Positions 8,420 through 17,433 of a stretch of 64,000 nucleotides of DNA are shown piece by piece; position 1 is the first letter of the stretch, and the number at the start of each line of letters is the position of its first letter. The notes beneath the pieces are model-generated. The model saw nothing but the letters and a program-made list of their open reading frames with translations, did not search any database and was not told where the DNA came from. Origin of the DNA: Methanosarcina mazei S-6 (GTDB lineage: Archaea > Halobacteriota > Methanosarcinia > Methanosarcinales > Methanosarcinaceae). The stretch spans positions 992,001-1,056,000 of the forward strand of contig NZ_CP009512.1 of assembly GCF_000970205.1 (NCBI RefSeq). Reading direction: 5' to 3'. Position numbers and translations under genes: made by a program.

Positions 8420-9202
8420 ATGACAAATATTCTTGATGATTATGCGCTTATGAGCCCACTCAGGCACATAAACAACTGGCTAAAGCTTGCAATAGTCTTT
8501 TTCGGGCTGCTTGTGGGAGTCTCATCCACGTCTCCCATAGCTCCTCTCTTCATAGCCCTCTGCATGAGCTTTGCAACTGTTGTTCTCGGCAGGACTCCCC
8601 TCAAATTCTACCTGAAACTCCTGCTCGCTCCTGCAGGTTTCGCTCTTACGGGTGTGATTATTATCGCTTTCTTTTCAGGCTCGGGGCAGGAACTGTTTTC
8701 CTTCAAACTCGCGGGTTATCCTCTTGCGGTAACTGCAGACGGGCTTGAGCTTGCCCTCCTTGTGCTTTCACGGTCTTTAAGCGGGATGTGCTGCCTTTAC
8801 TTCCTTGCGCTTACAACCCCGATGATAGAACTCTTTGCCGTGCTCAGGGCTTCCAGGCTACCGGAATCACTCATAGAGCTATCCATGCTGATTTACCGGT
8901 ATATTTTTGTTTTCCTGGACATGGTTCTTTGCATAAAATATGCCCAGACAGTGAGGCTGGGCTATTCGAATTTCAGGCGGTCACTCAATTCAATAGCCAT
9001 GCTCGGGAGCACGCTCTTTATCAGGTCCTGGGAGCAGGGAGATAAGCTCTTCCTTGCCATGAATTCCAGGTGTTATGACGGAAAAATGACCCTTTTCGAA
9101 GTGCACAGGCCTGTAAGGGCGGTGGAACTCCTGCTGACCTCTGCTTATTTCCTCTCAGCTCTTGCACTTTTTTATTTTACAAAAAACATATCCATCATTT
9201 GA
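8420..9202 (+). CDS. cbiQ: Cobalt ECF transporter transmembrane component CbiQ
   Basis: CbiQ is the T component that couples ATP hydrolysis by CbiO to the CbiMN substrate unit. The 260-residue protein has five to six hydrophobic helices. In its C-terminal half it carries the coupling motifs [21 protein letters not shown] (near residues 138-158) and a [10 protein letters not shown] segment resembling the family's second Ala-Arg-Gly-type coupling helix. The ATG at 8420 follows a leader of about 110 bases after cbiN. The stop at 9200-9202 overlaps the cbiO ribosome binding site (gagga at 9201-9205). Confidence 0.9.
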   Translation: MTNILDDYALMSPLRHINNWLKLAIVFFGLLVGVSSTSPIAPLFIALCMSFATVVLGRTPLKFYLKLLLAPAGFALTGVIIIAFFSGSGQELFSFKLAGYPLAVTADGLELALLVLSRSLSGMCCLYFLALTTPMIELFAVLRASRLPESLIELSMLIYRYIFVFLDMVLCIKYAQTVRLGYSNFRRSLNSIAMLGSTLFIRSWEQGDKLFLAMNSRCYDGKMTLFEVHRPVRAVELLLTSAYFLSALALFYFTKNISII

Positions 9203-9212
9203 GGAACATATC

Positions 9213-10574
9213 ATGATTATTCTTGAAACCAGGAGCCTTAAATATTCTTACCCTGACGGGACTGCAGCTGTTCAGGACATAAACATAGAGATCAAAAAAG
9301 GAAAAAAGGTTGCCTTTGTAGGGCAGAACGGCTCCGGTAAGTCCACCCTTTTCCTGCTCCTTAACGGGACTTTAAAGCCACAGGAAGGTGAAATTCTCTT
9401 CCATGGGGTTCCTTTTAAGTACGATTCAAAATCCCTCCGGGAAATCCGGAAATCCGTAGGAATCGTTTTTCAGAATTCCGATGACCAGATCTTTGCTCCC
9501 ACAGTATACCAGGACGTAGCTTTCGGGCCTGCAAACCTCGGTTATTCAAAAGAAAGAGTCGATGCCTGTGTGCAGAGTGCCCTTGAGTATGTCGGGCTCA
9601 TCCGCCTGAAGGACAGGCCTCCTCACCACCTCAGCGGTGGGCAGAAAAAAAGGGTTGCAATTGCCGGTGTTATGGCAATGGAGCCTGAAGTGATCATCCT
9701 TGATGAGCCCCTCTCAAACCTCGACCCCGTAGGGGCAGACGAGATTATGGATCTTCTCAACGAATTCAACCATTTCGGGAGCACCATTATCATATCAACT
9801 CATGATGTGGACCTTGCATACCGCTGGTCTGACTATGTTTTCCTTATGTCAAACAGCAAACTTATAGGGCAGGGTACACCCGCAGAGGTGTTCAAAGAGC
9901 AGGAACTCCTTAAAAAAGCGGGCCTGCGCCAGCCCACTACGCTTGAGATTTATCATGAAATTGAGAGAAGAGGCCTTGCATATGGCAGAAACTCCCCCAA
10001 AACCATCCCTGACCTTGTCAATACCCTGAAGCCACTTGACCTTATGTGGGTTGACGTCGCTCCCGGAGTCAGGGAGGGAGATAACCTGAATATTGGAGTC
10101 ATGTACGGAGAGTATGCCACCCAGTCCCCTTACGAGGCGATTAATGCCACTGTCCTGCACATTCACCCCAACGGCAGGGCTATTGTTGAGCTCAAGCGCA
10201 AGGGCATCAAAGCAGGCGGAGTGCTGCTTTACGATACTGATAAATATTCCCCGGATGAGGTCAGGCAGATTATCAAAGAAGGAGAAATCGCTTTCGTGGG
10301 GGCAATGGGAAAGAAGAGCAAAACCCTTGCCGAACAGGACGGAATCCGCCTGGACGTCACTTCAGGCGTCATAGACAAATCAATCCTTATGGCTCTCTGT
10401 GGAAAACGCTGTCTTATCCTTACAGCAGGCGGAATGGTGGACCATGCCCTGAAAAGAACCAGGGAGTACGTGGATAAAAGCGGGATAGAATTTACAGTTG
10501 GCGTGGTTAACAGGGACGGAGGATGTAAGTGGCTCGAAGAAACCGAGGGAAGCCCTGAAAAGCTTAAGACATAA
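9213..10574 (+). CDS. cbiO: Cobalt ECF transporter ATPase CbiO with a C-terminal extension of about 190 residues
   Basis: The ATP-binding component of the cobalt transporter. I start it at ATG 9213, which follows gagga at 9201-9205. The longer frame upstream overlaps cbiQ and has no ribosome binding site. The ABC domain is complete: Walker [10 protein letters not shown] at residues 37-45, Q-loop FQNSDDQ near 86-92, signature LSGGQKKR at 140-147, Walker B VIILDEP at 160-166, and the switch His in [13 protein letters not shown] normal CbiO ends at about residue 275. This protein has 453 residues. The extra domain (about 265-453) contains [54 protein letters not shown] and [16 protein letters not shown] do not recognise it as a named domain. 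Confidence 0.93.
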   Translation: MIILETRSLKYSYPDGTAAVQDINIEIKKGKKVAFVGQNGSGKSTLFLLLNGTLKPQEGEILFHGVPFKYDSKSLREIRKSVGIVFQNSDDQIFAPTVYQDVAFGPANLGYSKERVDACVQSALEYVGLIRLKDRPPHHLSGGQKKRVAIAGVMAMEPEVIILDEPLSNLDPVGADEIMDLLNEFNHFGSTIIISTHDVDLAYRWSDYVFLMSNSKLIGQGTPAEVFKEQELLKKAGLRQPTTLEIYHEIERRGLAYGRNSPKTIPDLVNTLKPLDLMWVDVAPGVREGDNLNIGVMYGEYATQSPYEAINATVLHIHPNGRAIVELKRKGIKAGGVLLYDTDKYSPDEVRQIIKEGEIAFVGAMGKKSKTLAEQDGIRLDVTSGVIDKSILMALCGKRCLILTAGGMVDHALKRTREYVDKSGIEFTVGVVNRDGGCKWLEETEGSPEKLKT

Positions 10575-10703
10575 CTTTCAACAAATTTTTTCTTTTTACG
10601 ATTTTTTTCTTTAGCGTCTAGCAGTGTGAAAATTAGAAAATCCTAATTGTGACACCAGAACAATTTCAATATCTTTAAGATTCTATCTCCCTTAATATCC
10701 AGC

Positions 10704-11747
10704 ATGCAGGAGATTATTTTTATCGATGAAGGCAGCTTCCCCACACCTGAAGGTGTCACAAGGGAGTGGGTGCAGGGTGCGGCGGAAAACCGGGATGAAG
10801 ATGAAAAACTCTTTTCAATAATAAGAGAGGCTTTTCAGATAAAAATTGATGCGGGAGTGCAAGTTCCCACATATCCCCAGTTCAGAGACATGATTGGGCA
10901 GTTTTTTGATATCATAAAAGACGAAAAAAACTGTCATGAGCCTTATGTGTTGAAAGAGGAACGTGCGACTATCCTTGAGCTGGAAGCAATTGATGAAGTT
11001 GCAAAGCAGTATAAAATAGAGACCGGAAAAACTCTCGAAGTCAGGGTCTGTATCGCAGGCCCTACGGATATGTATTATCAGGCTTTTGGGGCAACGGCTT
11101 TTGTAGACGTATATGATATCCTTGCTAAGGATATCGAGAAATTCATCAAACAGGCATTTAAAACAGCAAAAAATTTCAAAATTAAAGTTATAGCTCTGGA
11201 TGAAATCGGCCTTGGGTTAAATGATAAAATTCAGTTTTCCGACGATGAAATTATATCGGCTCTTACCGTTGCCTCTACCTTTGCCAGGCAGCAAGGGGCA
11301 GATGTTGAAATTCATGTATATTCCCCATTGAAGTATGAGCTTATATGCGAGACCCCTATCAATGTCATAGGATTTGAGTACGCTGGAAACCCTTCCTACA
11401 TTGACCTTCTGGACAGAAAAGTGCTGGAAGATTCTGATGCTTATGCAGGGGTCGGGATATCACGGACCGATATTTTCAGCCTTATAAGTATTGTCAATGA
11501 AAAGTATGGAATTAATGCCTGGAAGGATAAGGAATACATGCAAAAAATAGTAACCGAGCTCGAGACTCCGGATATTATAAAAAAGAGGCTTGAAACAGCT
11601 TATTCGGTTCTCGGGGACCGCATAAAGTATGCGAACCCGGACTGCGGGCTTGCATTCTGGCCGGACCAGGAACTTGCTTTCAGGCTCCTTGAGAATACAG
11701 CAAAAGCTGTTAACGAATTTAATGCAGAAGGAATAATTAACAAATAA
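10704..11747 (+). CDS. MetE-like (cobalamin-independent methionine synthase C-domain fold) protein with one altered zinc ligand
   Basis: The 347-residue protein resembles the UROD/MetE barrel superfamily, which moves methyl groups onto thiols through a zinc site. Candidate metal ligands are recognisable by spacing: the His in EIHVYS near residue 211, the Glu in VIGFEYAG about 21 residues later, and the Cys in NPDCGLAFWPDQ near residue 313. In MetE the first ligand pair reads His-x-Cys. Here it is His-x-Tyr, so one thiolate ligand is absent. The substrate is therefore open. It could be a divergent methyltransferase or a protein without methionine synthase activity. It lies 130 bases after cbiO on the same strand, which suggests but does not show a corrinoid link. 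Confidence 0.6.
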   Translation: MQEIIFIDEGSFPTPEGVTREWVQGAAENRDEDEKLFSIIREAFQIKIDAGVQVPTYPQFRDMIGQFFDIIKDEKNCHEPYVLKEERATILELEAIDEVAKQYKIETGKTLEVRVCIAGPTDMYYQAFGATAFVDVYDILAKDIEKFIKQAFKTAKNFKIKVIALDEIGLGLNDKIQFSDDEIISALTVASTFARQQGADVEIHVYSPLKYELICETPINVIGFEYAGNPSYIDLLDRKVLEDSDAYAGVGISRTDIFSLISIVNEKYGINAWKDKEYMQKIVTELETPDIIKKRLETAYSVLGDRIKYANPDCGLAFWPDQELAFRLLENTAKAVNEFNAEGIINK

Positions 11748-11889
11748 ATTGGGCTGAGACCTTTCTTTTTATTCGACTGTGAGTACCCAGTGTACGCCTT
11801 AAAAAATTGTAAGATTAATCTTCAGAAAGGAATTTGAGATTAATCCTTAAAACGACATTCTCAGCCTGTTTTTAGTAAGAACTCCTGGA

Positions 11890-12723
11890 TTATAATTCCG
11901 CGTAAGTCCTTTTCAGAAGAAGTGCATCTTCTTCCATTATTGGGCTTTCGCAGATAACAAGCCCTTTAACTTCAAATTCTTTAAGGGCTTTCATAAGTTC
12001 GGGATAGTTAAAATCGGATTCTTTAAGGGTCAGGTGCTTTTTTTCTCCGTTTCTGTCGTATTCTATTCCTGATACGTGCATATGCATGTTTGCAAGCCCT
12101 TCTTTTCCAAGGGCGTCCTCCACTTTCGAGAGGATTGACGTAAATTCGGGATAGGAGTTTTCCTTTCCTTCCCTTGCGTGCAGATGGGAAAAGTCAAGGC
12201 AGGGCATGACCCCTTCGATCTCTTCGCTTAAAGAAAGCACCTCATCAAGGGTTCCGAACTGAGCACGTTTGCCCATGGTCTCAGGGCGAAGGACTGCATC
12301 TATGCTTTCACCCCGGAGCCGTCCTGCAAGCTCACTGAGGGCTTTTGAGACGTTCTGATAAGCGGCTTCCCTGCTGCTCTTCTGGTAAAAGGCTGCGTGC
12401 AGCACTATCGACTCTGCTCCACAGAGGCTGCCTATCCTTGCAGCCTGATATATCCTTTCCATGCTGGCTTTTAATTTTTCTTCTTCAGAAGAGTTCAGGT
12501 TGATGTAGTAAGGTGCATGTACGCTCAGGGCTATATTTTCTCTTCTGGCTGCTTCCAGGACGTTTACTGCCACTTTTTCACTCATACGGACTCCCTGCAC
12601 GAACTCAAGTTCCATGCAGTCAAGCCCCAGTTCTCTGACCCTAGCTATTCCTGCAACGCTGTTGCTGGCTTTCGTGCTTCTGGGAACTCCTGCAGTCCCA
12701 AAAATAAGTTTTTCAGGTAACAT
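11890..12723 (-). CDS. nfo: Endonuclease IV-type apurinic/apyrimidinic endonuclease
   Basis: A 277-residue TIM-barrel protein of the AP endonuclease 2 (endonuclease IV, Nfo) family, which cleaves 5' of abasic sites in base excision repair. Metal-site motifs can be followed in order: SVHAPYYINL near residue 67, SIVLHAAFY near 104, a Glu in RPETMG near 147, CLDFSHLHAREG near 175, MHMHVSGIEY near 213, and a final Glu in VICESPIMEE near 257. These supply the His, Glu and Asp ligands of the three-zinc centre. The length matches the family. The start at 12723 has no strong ribosome binding site. The gene converges with the MetE-like gene across 142 noncoding bases. Confidence 0.85.
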   Translation of the reverse strand: MLPEKLIFGTAGVPRSTKASNSVAGIARVRELGLDCMELEFVQGVRMSEKVAVNVLEAARRENIALSVHAPYYINLNSSEEEKLKASMERIYQAARIGSLCGAESIVLHAAFYQKSSREAAYQNVSKALSELAGRLRGESIDAVLRPETMGKRAQFGTLDEVLSLSEEIEGVMPCLDFSHLHAREGKENSYPEFTSILSKVEDALGKEGLANMHMHVSGIEYDRNGEKKHLTLKESDFNYPELMKALKEFEVKGLVICESPIMEEDALLLKRTYAEL

Positions 12724-12808
12724 GTTAATGCATTTTTTCAGGGTGCTTTTAGTTGGGCTTTTTGAAAATCTGTCTTTCAGCTGTTTTTGTTTACACTATT
12801 TTTCTATC

Positions 12809-12856
12809 TTCAGCTATTTTATCTACTAGCTTTTCAGCTATTTTATCTACCAGCAA
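12809..12856. repeat. Two tandem copies of a 24-bp unit after a stop codon
   Basis: Units at 12809-12832 and 12833-12856 share ttcagctattttatctac followed by variable bases. On the minus strand they begin six bases after the TAA of the 110-residue gene at 12862. Confidence 0.75.
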
Positions 12857-12861
12857 CTTTT

Positions 12862-13194
12862 TTAGAAGATTCCTACAAAGTCCTTCAGCTGTTTTGCCCT
12901 TTCAGGAGATACTTTTTTCTCGACCACCGCGACCAGTTCTTCAAGATCTTCGTCAAGTGACTGGACATCTTCTTTTCCTTCAAGGGCAAGCCCTACAAGG
13001 TAATCAATCTCATCAGCGTCCAGCCTTTCGAGCCTTTCCCTGAAGTCTTCGGGGGATTCGGCAAATTTATGAGAAACCGGGCGAAGTATAAAGGGAAAGT
13101 GGTGCCCTGCTTCTCTTGAAATTGTGTTTCCTCCCGCTTCCGGGACGAGCTTATTAAAGATCTCGATGTCTTTTTGTGTAAATTCTCTGGGCAT
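12862..13194 (-). CDS. Conserved hypothetical 110-residue protein
   Basis: I do not recognise a function. The protein is acidic and mostly helical in appearance, without membrane segments. Its N-terminal half has a His/Pro-rich stretch (EAGHHFPFILRPVSHKF near residues 28-44), followed by a helical acidic region (LERLDADEIDYLVGLALEG, DEDLEELVAVVEKK). The phrase DADEIDYLVGLALEG looks like a helical repeat or a dimerisation segment. The frame has codon use like its neighbours and a gtgata sequence upstream of the ATG, so I accept it as a real gene. It lies between coaD and nfo on the same strand, but spacings of about 140 bases on both sides do not force an operon. Confidence 0.7.
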   Translation of the reverse strand: MPREFTQKDIEIFNKLVPEAGGNTISREAGHHFPFILRPVSHKFAESPEDFRERLERLDADEIDYLVGLALEGKEDVQSLDEDLEELVAVVEKKVSPERAKQLKDFVGIF

Positions 13195-13221
13195 GTTATC
13201 ACTTTATTATTCTATCCTGAT

Positions 13222-13294
13222 TTATACCTGTTGTAGGCCGGTTATATCTGTTGTCCGATTATATCTGATGCCCGATTATATCTGTTGCAGGGAG
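13222..13294. repeat. Degenerate 17-18 bp repeat between coaD and the small gene
   Basis: Three to four imperfect copies of gccsgattatatctgttg occur in succession (variants ggttatatctgttgt, cgattatatctgatg, cgattatatctgttgc). They lie downstream of coaD and upstream of the 110-residue gene, both on the minus strand. Confidence 0.6.
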
Positions 13295-13334
13295 AATTTA
13301 CAAAAAAAGGAGTTCAGGATTTCAAACCTTTTTT

Positions 13335-13799
13335 TCAAGCTTCTTTTTTTAACCTGCCGTGCCTGTCTATTTCTCCTTTTGAAATCCTGGTAGAAGAAAT
13401 CGGTATCCCGTCTTCAGCCATCACGTACTCAACATATACAATTTCCAGAGGTTTCTTTCCTTTTTTCTCCCTTATAGTGTTAATTTTCAGGGCAACCGGA
13501 TAGGTCTCAGGGGAGACAATTATGTGGTCGAAGTCCTCTTCAATAGTTGGGCCGCAGGGATCGTTCAGCCTTGTAACTTCGTATTTCTCTTCCGGAACCC
13601 CCATTTTTTTTATATACTCAAGCAGGCGTGACCTTCGGATTTTATAGCTCTCGACGCTGTGGTTTTTTTGCAGCATCTCGTCCGAAGTAAGCCCTATGTA
13701 GACTTTTCCACTGCCTGCTATCTCAAACGCTTTTTCAATTAATCTGGCGTGTCCGTCATGAAGATACTGAAACGTACCGCCTACGGCGACCTTTGGCAT
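13335..13799 (-). CDS. coaD: Phosphopantetheine adenylyltransferase, archaeal type
   Basis: This enzyme transfers AMP from ATP to 4'-phosphopantetheine to give dephospho-CoA, the penultimate step of coenzyme A synthesis. CoA is central in methanogens that use acetyl-CoA. The 154-residue protein is a nucleotidyltransferase of the HxGH superfamily. It shows the N-terminal GGTFQYLHDGHARLI at residues 7-21 with the HxGH signature, and the C-terminal ISSTRISKGEI, equivalent to the ISSTxxR nucleotide-binding motif. Length and motif spacing match the archaeal PPAT group. The gene is divergent from radA. Confidence 0.92.
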   Translation of the reverse strand: MPKVAVGGTFQYLHDGHARLIEKAFEIAGSGKVYIGLTSDEMLQKNHSVESYKIRRSRLLEYIKKMGVPEEKYEVTRLNDPCGPTIEEDFDHIIVSPETYPVALKINTIREKKGKKPLEIVYVEYVMAEDGIPISSTRISKGEIDRHGRLKKEA

Positions 13800-14009
13800 G
13801 ATTGGTGATAATCTGCTAAGTAAAAAGAAGTTTTGGTTTTTCTCGGTTTTTTGAAGGCTTTCTATATTTTTTTCTCTCTTTTCCTCTTTTCTTTTACAAG
13901 TTTAAGTGGCTGAAAAGAGCTCTTTTTATCCACTTTTTTGCCAGGTTCTTTCGAGTAAATTGGCGCAATTTTTAGCGGTTAAGAATACTTTCACCCCGCC
14001 TACTCTAGT

Positions 14010-14017
14010 TATATATA
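14010..14017 (+). promoter_or_regulatory. TATA box of radA
   Basis: The octamer tatatata lies 69-76 bases upstream of the preferred radA start. An archaeal start site about 25 bases further on would leave a leader of roughly 45 nt carrying the ribosome binding site aggag at 14073-14077. Confidence 0.6.
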
Positions 14018-14085
14018 CGTGCAAAACCATAGTTGAGCCACTGTCATGCACCTTATACAAACATGTGCATCTAGGAGAATTTGTA

Positions 14086-15063
14086 ATGAGCGAAATAGCA
14101 CTCGAAGAACTGCCAGGAGTTGGCCCTGCTACTGCAGAAAAACTCAAGGAAGCCGGATTTAACACAATTGAAGCAGTCGCTGTAGCGTCTCCTTCTGAAC
14201 TTGCAACCACAGCCGAAATCGGGGAATCGACTGCCGCAAAAATCATTAATGCCGCAAGACAGGCTGCTGATATAGGGGGGTTTGAGACCGGAGATCTCGT
14301 CCTTGAAAGAAGGAAGCTTGTAGGCAAACTTACCACCGGTTGCACCGAATTTGATGAAATGATGGGTGGAGGTATCGAAACTCAGGCTATTACCGAACTC
14401 TACGGAGAATTCGGTTCCGGAAAGACGCAGGTGGCTCACCAGCTTGCAGTAAATGTCCAGATGGACAGGGAACACGGAGGTCTCGGCGGTTCCGTCATTA
14501 TTATCGACACTGAAAATACCTTCAGGCCGGAAAGGATCACCCAGATGGTAAACGGGCTTTCCGAGAAGTACGGAATGGAACTTAATCCCGAAGAATTCCT
14601 GCAGAACATCCATGTAGCGAGAGCTTACAATTCCAATCATCAGATACTTCTTGTTGACTCTGCTGTGGACCTGGCAAACGAACTCAAGGAAATGGGCAAA
14701 CCCGTTCGCCTCTTAATTGTTGACTCCCTTATGGCTCACTTCAGGGCTGAGTATGTCGGAAGAGGAACCCTTGCAGACAGGCAGCAGAAACTCAACAAAC
14801 ACATGCACGGCCTTCTCCGCTTCGGAGACCTGTTCAACGCCTGTGTTGTTGTTACAAACCAGGTTATGGCAAAGCCCGATGCCTTCTTTGGAGACCCCAC
14901 AAGGCCAATCGGAGGGCACATAGTCGGGCACACGGCAACCTTCAGGCTTTACCTGAGGAAATCCAAAGGAGAAAAGAGAATTATACGCCTCGTTGACTCG
15001 CCCAGCCTCCCGGAAGGAGAAGCTGTTGTTGCAGTAACCACAGCTGGGCTTACTGACCAGTAA
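14086..15063 (+). CDS. radA: DNA repair and recombination protein RadA
   Basis: RadA is the archaeal RecA/Rad51 recombinase that forms filaments on single-stranded DNA and carries out strand exchange. I start it at ATG 14086, with aggag 9-13 bases upstream. The 60 codons that extend the frame further upstream overlap the promoter and are not protein-like. The 325 residues include the N-terminal helix-hairpin-helix domain ([18 protein letters not shown], residues 8-25), Walker A GEFGSGKT at 107-114, a Walker B strand [13 protein letters not shown], and the L1/L2 loop region ending in [20 protein letters not shown]. The length is the normal archaeal value. A dense 11-bp repeat follows the stop. 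Confidence 0.97.
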
Positions 15064-15080
15064 ACCTGGAATCAAACTCT

Positions 15081-15222
15081 GATCAAAATACAATCAGAAT
15101 ACGATCAGGATACGATTAGAATACGATTAAAATAAGATTAGAATAAGTAAGGATCTGTGATCAGAATACGATCAAAATACAATCAGAATCGAATAAGATC
15201 AGAATCGAATAAGATCTTATTC
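15081..15222. repeat. 11-bp tandem repeat array ending in a 16-bp palindrome, downstream of radA
   Basis: Starting 18 bases after the radA stop, units of gatcaraatac type follow with an 11-base period: six copies at 15081-15146, a 12-base interruption, then three more to 15190. The array closes with overlapping gaataagatc and agaatc segments and the perfect palindrome gaataagatcttattc at 15207-15222. An 11-base period is close to one helical turn. The final palindrome could act as a terminator-like hairpin. Confidence 0.8.
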
Positions 15223-15307
15223 TGATCAACACGCCTGAAACCCAATCCACACTTAAAGAGCAATTAATGGGGGAAGCATTTTATTCCTCCATCCCCATAT
15301 TTTTTTA

Positions 15308-15988
15308 ATGAAATTTAAAGCTCTGGTCATTGACATTGACGGGACAATTACCTGCAAGAACAGGGAACTCCATCTCGGTGCTGTCAAAAAAATGCGCACC
15401 CTTAATGTCCCTGTAGTTCTTGCTACAGGCAATATCCTGTGTTATGCAAGGACAGCATCAAGGCTCATCGGGCTTGGAGGAGCTGTGATTGCTGAAAATG
15501 GGGGAGCCGTTACTGTCCGCTATGATGTGAATGGCATTTTTGAAGGAAGCCTGGAAGAATGTGAAAAAGCCTTTTCTTTCCTCTCTCAGCATTTCAAGCT
15601 CACAAAACTCGACCCCACGTACCGCAAGACCGAGATCGCTCTCAGGCGGGACTTTGACCTTGAAGAAGCCAGATCCCTTCTCGAAACCCAGCCCTTTGAC
15701 ATCGAGCTTGTTGATACGAAATATGCAATCCATATCAAAAGCATAAAAATCAATAAAGGGATAGGACTCCAGAAGCTTGCCGGTATGATGGGCTTTGAAG
15801 CCGAAGATTTTGTGGCGATAGGGGACTCGGCAAATGATGCTGAAATGTTTGAGGCGGCAGGCTTCGGAATTGCTGTTGCGAACGGGGATGAAAGAGTAAA
15901 AGAGGTTGCCAATTACGTAACAGAGGCATCTTTTGGGGACGGGGCTGTAGAAGCTATTGAATTCCTTGAATCCAACGGCTGGATATGA
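15308..15988 (+). CDS. HAD-superfamily phosphoglycolate/sucrose-phosphatase-like phosphatase
   Basis: The 226-residue protein belongs to the archaeal Cof/SPP-like branch of the HAD phosphatases, annotated in related archaea as phosphoglycolate phosphatase. The four HAD motifs are seen: DIDGTIT at residues 9-15 (nucleophile Asp 9), VVLATGN near 36, a Lys in SIKINKGIGLQKL near 146, and AIGDSANDAEMF near 171. The cap is the small type between motifs II and III. The ATG at 15308 lies in an AT-rich stretch without a ribosome binding site, so the transcript may be leaderless. The last codons and stop form the first unit of a 13-bp tandem repeat. Confidence 0.85.
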   Translation: MKFKALVIDIDGTITCKNRELHLGAVKKMRTLNVPVVLATGNILCYARTASRLIGLGGAVIAENGGAVTVRYDVNGIFEGSLEECEKAFSFLSQHFKLTKLDPTYRKTEIALRRDFDLEEARSLLETQPFDIELVDTKYAIHIKSIKINKGIGLQKLAGMMGFEAEDFVAIGDSANDAEMFEAAGFGIAVANGDERVKEVANYVTEASFGDGAVEAIEFLESNGWI

Positions 15989-16028
15989 TGGCTGGATACA
16001 ATGGCTGGATACGATGGCTGGATATGAT
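15977..16028. repeat. Four 13-bp tandem copies beginning inside the phosphatase gene and containing its stop codon
   Basis: Units 15977-15989, 15990-16002, 16003-16015 and 16016-16028 are ggctggatatgat, ggctggatacaat, ggctggatacgat and ggctggatatgat. The first unit encodes Gly-Trp-Ile and the TGA stop at 15986-15988. The first and last units are identical. Confidence 0.95.
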
Positions 16029-16091
16029 AACCACAACGGACAGGCTTTCCCTGAGAAGCTCCTGATTAATTTTTTAATTCAGGATTAATTC

Positions 16092-16760
16092 TTAATCATG
16101 GAACAGGTCCCTCAGCCCAAGATCCCACTGTTCCCACATTTCTTTCCTGCTGTTGCTTTTCTTTAAGATCTCAATAACAGTCGGACTCGGCTCTTTGAAT
16201 ATTATTGGGTGATCCTCTTCCCCACGCTCTTTCTTAACCGGCCAGGCAATTTTTTCTTCATATAAGGAGAACTGAGCGTCTACACCCGGCTTATTGCCTC
16301 TTGCGTCCAGCCTTATCCATCTGTCCAGGTCTTTCAAGTATACAGCGTTCAGTCCATGCAGGACTTTCCTGTCAATTCCTTCCTGACCTGAACAGAGTTT
16401 CTGGTAACAGAACCCGGCTGGTATCCCGAAATACCTCAGCATGGCTGCAAGCAGGTGGGATTTGGCACAGCAGATCCCATGCCCGAACTCAAGAACTTCG
16501 GATGCCGTACAGGTGACCTCCTGTGCTCCAATATCTCCTGAATGATGGATATCGTCCCGGACAAATTCGTAAATCTTCCTGATCAGGCTGATTTCTTTTT
16601 TTTCTTCCATGCCTTCTATATTTTCCATGTTTTCTATGTTTTCCATATCTTTCTCTAATTCAAGGCACTTATTAACGATCAGCTTATGATCGTAGTTTAT
16701 GACTTCACTCTTTTTGAGGTAGTCCTGAATATTGTTGCTTTCAGCGTGCATTTTAGTCAC
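16092..16760 (-). CDS. Transglutaminase-like cysteine protease-fold protein
   Basis: The 222-residue protein has a transglutaminase-like core. The catalytic Cys lies in FGHGICCAKSHLLAAMLR near residue 97, the His in LHGLNAVYL near 136, and the Asp in RWIRLDARGNK near 152. The conserved YEFVRDDIHHS segment precedes the Cys. Such archaeal proteins are thought to be proteases or protein-modifying enzymes, and the substrate is unknown. Residues 38-51 are a low-complexity run of Met-Glu-Asn and Ile-Glu-Asn triplets encoded by a 9-base repeat (16611-16650), unlike the rest of the protein. It lies in the opposite orientation to the phosphatase and to the next membrane gene. Confidence 0.78.
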   Translation of the reverse strand: MTKMHAESNNIQDYLKKSEVINYDHKLIVNKCLELEKDMENIENMENIEGMEEKKEISLIRKIYEFVRDDIHHSGDIGAQEVTCTASEVLEFGHGICCAKSHLLAAMLRYFGIPAGFCYQKLCSGQEGIDRKVLHGLNAVYLKDLDRWIRLDARGNKPGVDAQFSLYEEKIAWPVKKERGEEDHPIIFKEPSPTVIEILKKSNSRKEMWEQWDLGLRDLFHD

Positions 16761-16908
16761 CTATTAATCTAACCTGTCAAATATACTACAAATTCTATAT
16801 GAAATTTAAATTTGATAGGAAACTGCTTTTTATTGATTAAGATACATGATAAACATAAAATACTGAAAATACTGCTATTTCTCTTGAATTGAAAATGGGG
16901 GCAACGGT

Positions 16909-17433
16909 ATGGTAGAGGACGAAATCCAGGCTATACAAAAAAGTGTTGAAAAAGATTTATTCGAGGAACAGAACAAAGTTCTGGATCGGTTTTATTCATT
17001 GATAACGTTGACATTTACAGCTTTTGCTTTCTCTATTACAGCCCTTAGTTTTTTTTTCGGGAGAGGAGCCCCTAACATCCAGGAAGCTCTCCGTGCTTAT
17101 CATATCGGTTTTTCTTTTCTTTGTCTATTTCTGGCTTTTACAATTTCAATTACTAATGTACTGGCAATATTTCACCACAGAAAGCTGGTAAAAAAGGATT
17201 ACATGATAGGATATAGAGAGGATAATGAACTGATAAATAATAATTTGGCATTATATCTCTCTATTGCAAGACATAAGAATTACTATGTAATTGCAATTAC
17301 TCTTATTGGACTTGGAATTACATCCTTTATTAATCACTTCTCACAGCATCGCATAGTATCCGCTATTCTTGTTGCGGGATTTGTTGTTATAGTACTGTTG
17401 CTAATACGCAATTCTCGCAAGTATCTTTCCTGA
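16909..17433 (+). CDS. Hypothetical four-helix membrane protein
   Basis: I do not recognise a family. The 174-residue protein begins with a charged amphipathic segment of about 35 residues (EIQAIQKSVEKDLFEEQNKV). It then has two membrane helices (LITLTFTAFAFSITALSFFF; IGFSFLCLFLAFTISITNVLA), a cytoplasmic loop with HHRKLVKKDYMIGYREDNE, and two more helices at the C-terminus. It is AT-richer than the core genes around it. The ATG at 16909 follows gggggcaacgg. A frameshifted partial copy of this gene lies 1.3 kb downstream (see 18243). This suggests a duplicated family that is dispensable in at least one copy. Confidence 0.6.
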   Translation: MVEDEIQAIQKSVEKDLFEEQNKVLDRFYSLITLTFTAFAFSITALSFFFGRGAPNIQEALRAYHIGFSFLCLFLAFTISITNVLAIFHHRKLVKKDYMIGYREDNELINNNLALYLSIARHKNYYVIAITLIGLGITSFINHFSQHRIVSAILVAGFVVIVLLLIRNSRKYLS

